Assembly (NCBI RefSeq): GCF_003386865.1
Contig: NZ_QTUA01000001.1
Location: 806,001-870,000, forward strand
Source of the DNA: Calidifontibacter indicus
GTDB lineage: Bacteria; Actinomycetota; Actinomycetes; Actinomycetales; Dermatophilaceae
Reading direction: 5' to 3'
DNA length: 64,000 bases
Positions 60,478-64,000 of this stretch are shown piece by piece. The notes under the pieces were generated by a model. It was not told the origin of the DNA and made no database searches. It saw only the letters and a list, made by a program, of their open reading frames with translations. How positions within the stretch are numbered: position 1 is the stretch's first letter; each line of letters starts with the position of its first letter. A program made the translations under genes and the position numbers.

Positions 60478-61308
60478 TCAGACGCGGGCTTGGCCGAGCT
60501 GCCAGAAGGAGGAGAACATGACCTTCCTGCGGTGCACACCGCGCTCGCTGACCAGATGGCGCCGGACGCCGGTCGCGAGGGCACGCTCGCCGCATATCCA
60601 CGCGTAGCCGAGGGCGGGCCACTGCAGACCGGGCAGCACCTCCAGCACGGCTTCGCCGGGCGCGCGATCGCCGCGAATGACGATGTGCGCGTCGGCGTCG
60701 ACCGGCAGCGGCGACAGGTGATCGGTGTCCGGCACCTCGACGATGATCGTGCGCGGCTTGTCCGGGTGCTGGTCGATGATCGCGGCCAGCGCCGGGGCCC
60801 CGGTTTCGTCGGCGACCAGCAGTTCGTGGCCGTCGTGCTGGGGCAGGTAGAGCGCGGTGCCCTGGCGGAAGCCCAGGCGGTCACCGACGCGCGCTCGCGA
60901 CGCCCAGGCAGTGCCGGGACCGGCGTCGCCGTGCAACACGATGTCAACGTCGGCCTCGCCGAGGTCGGGGCGCACCGCCCGCAAGGTGTACCACCGAAGT
61001 TCGGGGCGGTCGACCGGGTTCATCGCGTGCACCGCGCGCCGTACGTTGGCCTCGTTCGGGTCGGGCATCGTCAGCCGACCGTCGGTGGGGATGAGCAACC
61101 CGAAGTACTCGTCGGGGCCGTTGCCGGCGTAGCCACGAAACTCATCGGCCGCGAAGGTGAAACGGCGCACCTGGTCGGCAGGGTGGGTGATCGCCCGGAC
61201 GGTCATCGGCCACTGCAGAAGGTCGGTGCGGGTGGGCATCTGCGCCATCGTGACGGCGGTGTACGCAGACACGGCGCGCTGTTCGATGCGGTCGAGCAGG
61301 GTCGTCAC
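60478..61308 (-). CDS. Siderophore-interacting protein (FAD-type ferric-siderophore reductase)
   Basis: The 276-residue protein starts with GTG at 61308. The FAD-binding part shows RWYTLRAVRPDLGEADVDIVLHGDAGPGTAWASRA, the family's RxYTxR and HG-GPA features, followed by an NAD(P)H-type domain ELLVADETGAPALAAI and PALGYAWICGERALATGVRRHLV. It reduces ferric siderophores in the cytoplasm to release iron. It is the first gene of the operon after the iron box. Confidence 0.93.
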   Translation of the reverse strand: MTTLLDRIEQRAVSAYTAVTMAQMPTRTDLLQWPMTVRAITHPADQVRRFTFAADEFRGYAGNGPDEYFGLLIPTDGRLTMPDPNEANVRRAVHAMNPVDRPELRWYTLRAVRPDLGEADVDIVLHGDAGPGTAWASRARVGDRLGFRQGTALYLPQHDGHELLVADETGAPALAAIIDQHPDKPRTIIVEVPDTDHLSPLPVDADAHIVIRGDRAPGEAVLEVLPGLQWPALGYAWICGERALATGVRRHLVSERGVHRRKVMFSSFWQLGQARV

Positions 61309-61642
61309 ACGGGTTCCTTACGGTTGCTGTCCCCGGCGGCTCAGCACCGGCGACTAGGACAGGTAAACCTAACTAAGGACTACCTAACCATGTCAAGCCG
61401 GTCTCACTTCATCGGAGGGAGCGCCCGCCGCACTGCGGAAGTCGGGCTCCTGCCGGGTCGATGTTCCGCGTAGGCGTAGCTCGCAGGGTGCTGCGGAGGG
61501 CCGATCGGCAGGACGACGACGATCGACCAGCGGAAGCACACCCGTGCGCGTTTCGGACAGGATTCGTTATCTGGATATCCCCGAGTTGGCTACTTGCTCA
61601 GTATGGCGTTCGTCACAATTTTGTTGCTGAGGAGCAGTGATC
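61309..61642. other. Spacer between the iron operon and the IclR remnant
   Basis: The 334-base spacer has the iron box at 61355-61388. The rest is non-coding as far as I can see, with a GC-rich stretch and then an AT-richer stretch near 61565-61630 (ATTCGTTATCTGGATATCC) that could be a promoter of the next frame. No RNA gene is recognised. Confidence 0.5.
61355..61388 (-). promoter_or_regulatory. DtxR/IdeR-like iron box
   Basis: The core ACAGGTAAACCTAACTAA (61359-61376) resembles the 19-base TTAGGTTAGSCTAACCTAA consensus, and a second half-site TACCTAACC follows at 61381-61389. It lies 47 bases upstream of the reductase start, the usual place for iron-dependent repression of siderophore uptake. 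Binding is inference from the consensus. Confidence 0.65.
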
Positions 61643-62044
61643 ATGGTGGGACAGCTCGGCCGATTGTTGGCCAGAGGCGTGGAGGTGATTCAGGCGCTCG
61701 GCGACGCCCACGACACGATGACCATGTCGGACGCGGTGCTCGCCCAGCCGAGCCGATCGGGGGTAGTCGCACGGCGCGAGGTCGACCGGGCCGAACTGGA
61801 CCGGGAACTTGCGGATACTCGCGCCAAGGGGTGGTGCATGACCGATCAAGACCTCGCAGTGGGCATCCGTTCCGTGGCCGCGCCTCTGCGCGATGCGACG
61901 GGGCGTGTCGTTGCGGCTCTGAACGTCAACGCTCATGCCGGCCAGACCTCGGTGGACAGGTTGCTCGAACACCACCTGCCCAGACTGCTCTCTACGGCAT
62001 CCGCGATCAGTGAGGACTACGTGCGTCGGAACCAGTTTCGGTGA
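61643..62044 (+). pseudogene. Internally truncated IclR-family regulator
   Basis: The ATG at 61643 is 8 bases after GAGGAG and gives 133 residues; a GTG at 61637 is possible. The start resembles the first helices of an IclR HTH (LGRLLARGVEVIQALGDAHDTMTMSDAV), but the DNA-recognition helix is missing. After a short unrelated link the frame continues as the end of the IclR effector domain: ELADTRAKGWCMTDQDLAVGIRSVAAPLRD, VVAALNVNAHAGQTSVDRL. Normal proteins have about 250 residues, so roughly 110 are lost. It is most likely a decayed PcaR-type regulator. Confidence 0.65.
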
Positions 62045-62064
62045 CCGAACAGCAGTGAGGTGGG

Positions 62065-63219
62065 TCAGAGCCAGCCCTTGCGCCGGAAGACGAGCCACAT
62101 CGTGGTGCTGACCGCGAACATCAAGAACAACGCGAACGGGTAGCCGAACCACCAGGAGAGTTCGGGCATCTTCTCGAAATTCATGCCGTAGATGCCAGCG
62201 ACGACAGTTGGGGTGAACAGGATGGCCGCCCACGACGAGGCCTTCTTCACCTCGTCCGCCTGGTTGTTCGCCACCTCGGCAAGCCGCTTCATCTCCTCGT
62301 TCTGGGTCTGTGCGACGAGGGTGGCGTTGAGGGTGAGGATGTCGGCGAGCGACTGCCGGAAGCCGTCGACCCGCTCGGCGACGCTGGTGGCGTGGTCGGC
62401 GACGTCGCGCAGTGAGCGCTGGAGTTCGGGGTCGGTGCCGTACTTCTCGCCGCCATGGTCGAGCGCGTCGAGGATGCGTTGCAACGGTTTCACCGCACGC
62501 TGCAACTCCATGACCTCCTGGCTGAGTTCGTAGATGCGGCGCGACACGCTCGGGTCGGACTCGAAGACCTGCGCCTCGATCTCGTCGATGTCGTTCTCGA
62601 GACCCTGCAGCACCGGTGCGTAACCGTCGACCACATGGTCGAGCACGCCGTAGAGCACGGCTTCGGGGCCGAGGGCGAGTAGCTCGGGGTCGGCCTCGAG
62701 CCGGCGCCGCACGGGCGCCAGCTCGGGATCGGCGCTGTGCCGCACGGTGATCACGAAGTCGGGGCCGATGAACAGGTGGATCTCACCGAAGTCGACGGTC
62801 TCGGTGGCGTCGTCGTAGCTGGCCGAGCGCAGCACCACGAAGAGGGTGTCGTCGTAACGCTCGAGCTTGGGTCGCTGGTGGGCGACGATCGCGTCCTCGA
62901 CGGCCAACGGGTGCAGGTCGAAGATGCGGGCCACCTGCTGCACCTGGCGTGCATTGGGGTGGGCCAGCCCGATCCAGGCCATCGGCCGATCGGCGGGGGC
63001 GAGGCCGTCGGAGAGCCGGTGGACCGTCTCGGAGATCGACGCCGGGTTCTCCAGCTTCTTGCCCTTGCAGTAGATCGCCCGCTCGACGACGGTGGCCTCC
63101 GCCGGGCGCTCCTCGTCGTCGCGGGCATGCTCGAACGACGCAGCCGGCGCCGCATAGGTCGGCAGGCTGCGTTGCTGGGGTCTCGGGACGTTGAGCGGGC
63201 GTCCGCGCCAGACGGGCAT
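62065..63219 (-). CDS. corA: CorA-family magnesium/divalent cation transporter
   Basis: The ATG at 63219 gives 384 residues. The large cytoplasmic funnel includes HPLAVEDAIVAHQRPKLERYDDTLFVVLR and the long helix VSRRIYELSQEVMELQRAVKPL. Two C-terminal membrane helices follow with the channel signature GIYGMNFEKMPE in the loop and a final FALFLMFAVSTTMWLVF. The GMN motif is the ion selectivity site of the homopentamer. Mg2+ is the usual substrate, and Co2+ or Ni2+ can pass. The N-terminal 50 residues are variable. Confidence 0.95.
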   Translation of the reverse strand: MPVWRGRPLNVPRPQQRSLPTYAAPAASFEHARDDEERPAEATVVERAIYCKGKKLENPASISETVHRLSDGLAPADRPMAWIGLAHPNARQVQQVARIFDLHPLAVEDAIVAHQRPKLERYDDTLFVVLRSASYDDATETVDFGEIHLFIGPDFVITVRHSADPELAPVRRRLEADPELLALGPEAVLYGVLDHVVDGYAPVLQGLENDIDEIEAQVFESDPSVSRRIYELSQEVMELQRAVKPLQRILDALDHGGEKYGTDPELQRSLRDVADHATSVAERVDGFRQSLADILTLNATLVAQTQNEEMKRLAEVANNQADEVKKASSWAAILFTPTVVAGIYGMNFEKMPELSWWFGYPFALFLMFAVSTTMWLVFRRKGWL

Positions 63220-63273
63220 GGTCGAAACCCTAGCGCCGCCGGGCGGGATCGCTCCCAGCCTCCGGCGGCGCCA

Positions 63274-63308
63274 AGGTGTGTGCCGAGGTGTGTGCCGAGG
63301 TGTGCGCG
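63274..63308. repeat. Short 12-bp tandem repeat
   Basis: AGGTGTGTGCCG occurs at 63274-63285 and 63286-63297, followed by a decayed third copy. It lies in the corA-fumC spacer (63220-63349), which holds no gene. Confidence 0.6.
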
Positions 63309-63349
63309 CGGTGGGCGGACGGGTACCCGGCCGCGTGCAGGCGGTCTCG

Positions 63350-64000
<651 letters not shown>

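Noticed and set aside
61594-62013. Second frame over the IclR remnant
   Set aside because: The frame at 61643 matches the IclR ends; this one is Arg/Gly-rich without similarity.

Overview
The window is GC-rich DNA densely packed with genes, with many GTG/TTG starts and many ATGA stop/start overlaps. Gene content points to an actinobacterium: a mycothiol-type DinB/maleylpyruvate-isomerase-family protein, an Eis-type acetyltransferase, an EtfD-type membrane Fe-S oxidoreductase, a WXG100-like protein, a CopD-CtaG fusion, an IdeR/DtxR-like iron box and LCP/PBP wall enzymes. A Micrococcales relative (Dermacoccaceae/Intrasporangiaceae-like) would fit, but that is inference. It reads as ordinary chromosome; I see no prophage, transposase, CRISPR array or rRNA.

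Layout. 1-1.9 kb: end of an E1-beta gene and a complete E2 of a 2-oxo acid dehydrogenase. 2.1-7.3 kb: FetB-like permease, a MarR/DHA2 efflux operon with a palindromic operator, a mycothiol-type enzyme and a methyltransferase. 7.3-14.5 kb: CopD-CtaG membrane protein, thioredoxin/NHL protein, then pta-ackA. 14.5-17 kb: a modular structured repeat array and a large acyl-CoA dehydrogenase. 17-23 kb: cutA-fur, PEBP protein, membrane proteins, aroQ, MazG-like protein, tRNA-Gly, a second copy of the repeat array, dcd and a hydrolase. 23-30.3 kb: a four-gene OpuC-type osmoprotectant importer and a heterodimeric ABC exporter. 30.3-36 kb: a frameshifted mraY outside any wall-division cluster, a lipase/WXG100-like pair and the EtfD-like oxidoreductase. 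36-38 kb: cysK-cysE and HU. 39-44.5 kb: tRNA-Ser, hydroxyacyl-CoA dehydrogenase, CDF transporter, Eis-like enzyme and a PRC-barrel protein. 44.7-52 kb: cold-shock protein, PBP and LCP wall genes, tRNA-Ser, GtrA-like protein and a two-component system. 52-56.4 kb: glpD divergent from glpFK. 56.5-61.3 kb: a complete siderophore uptake operon plus reductase behind an iron box. 61.6-64 kb: a decayed IclR-type regulator, CorA and the 3' part of fumC.

Functional links. Acetate (pta-ackA), fatty-acid oxidation (acyl-CoA dehydrogenase, EtfD-like, hydroxyacyl-CoA dehydrogenase), glycerol and fumarate genes form a central-carbon theme. The acyl-CoA dehydrogenase and the EtfD-like gene, 19 kb apart, share a TTACT-N4-AGTA palindrome, which suggests one regulator for both.

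The most unusual non-coding content is two families of dispersed structured intergenic repeats. One is modular, with hairpins whose stems differ between loci but stay paired around a conserved loop. The other is a double palindrome present in three copies, each just past a stop codon. Coordinates of hairpins and operators were counted by hand and could be off by a base.
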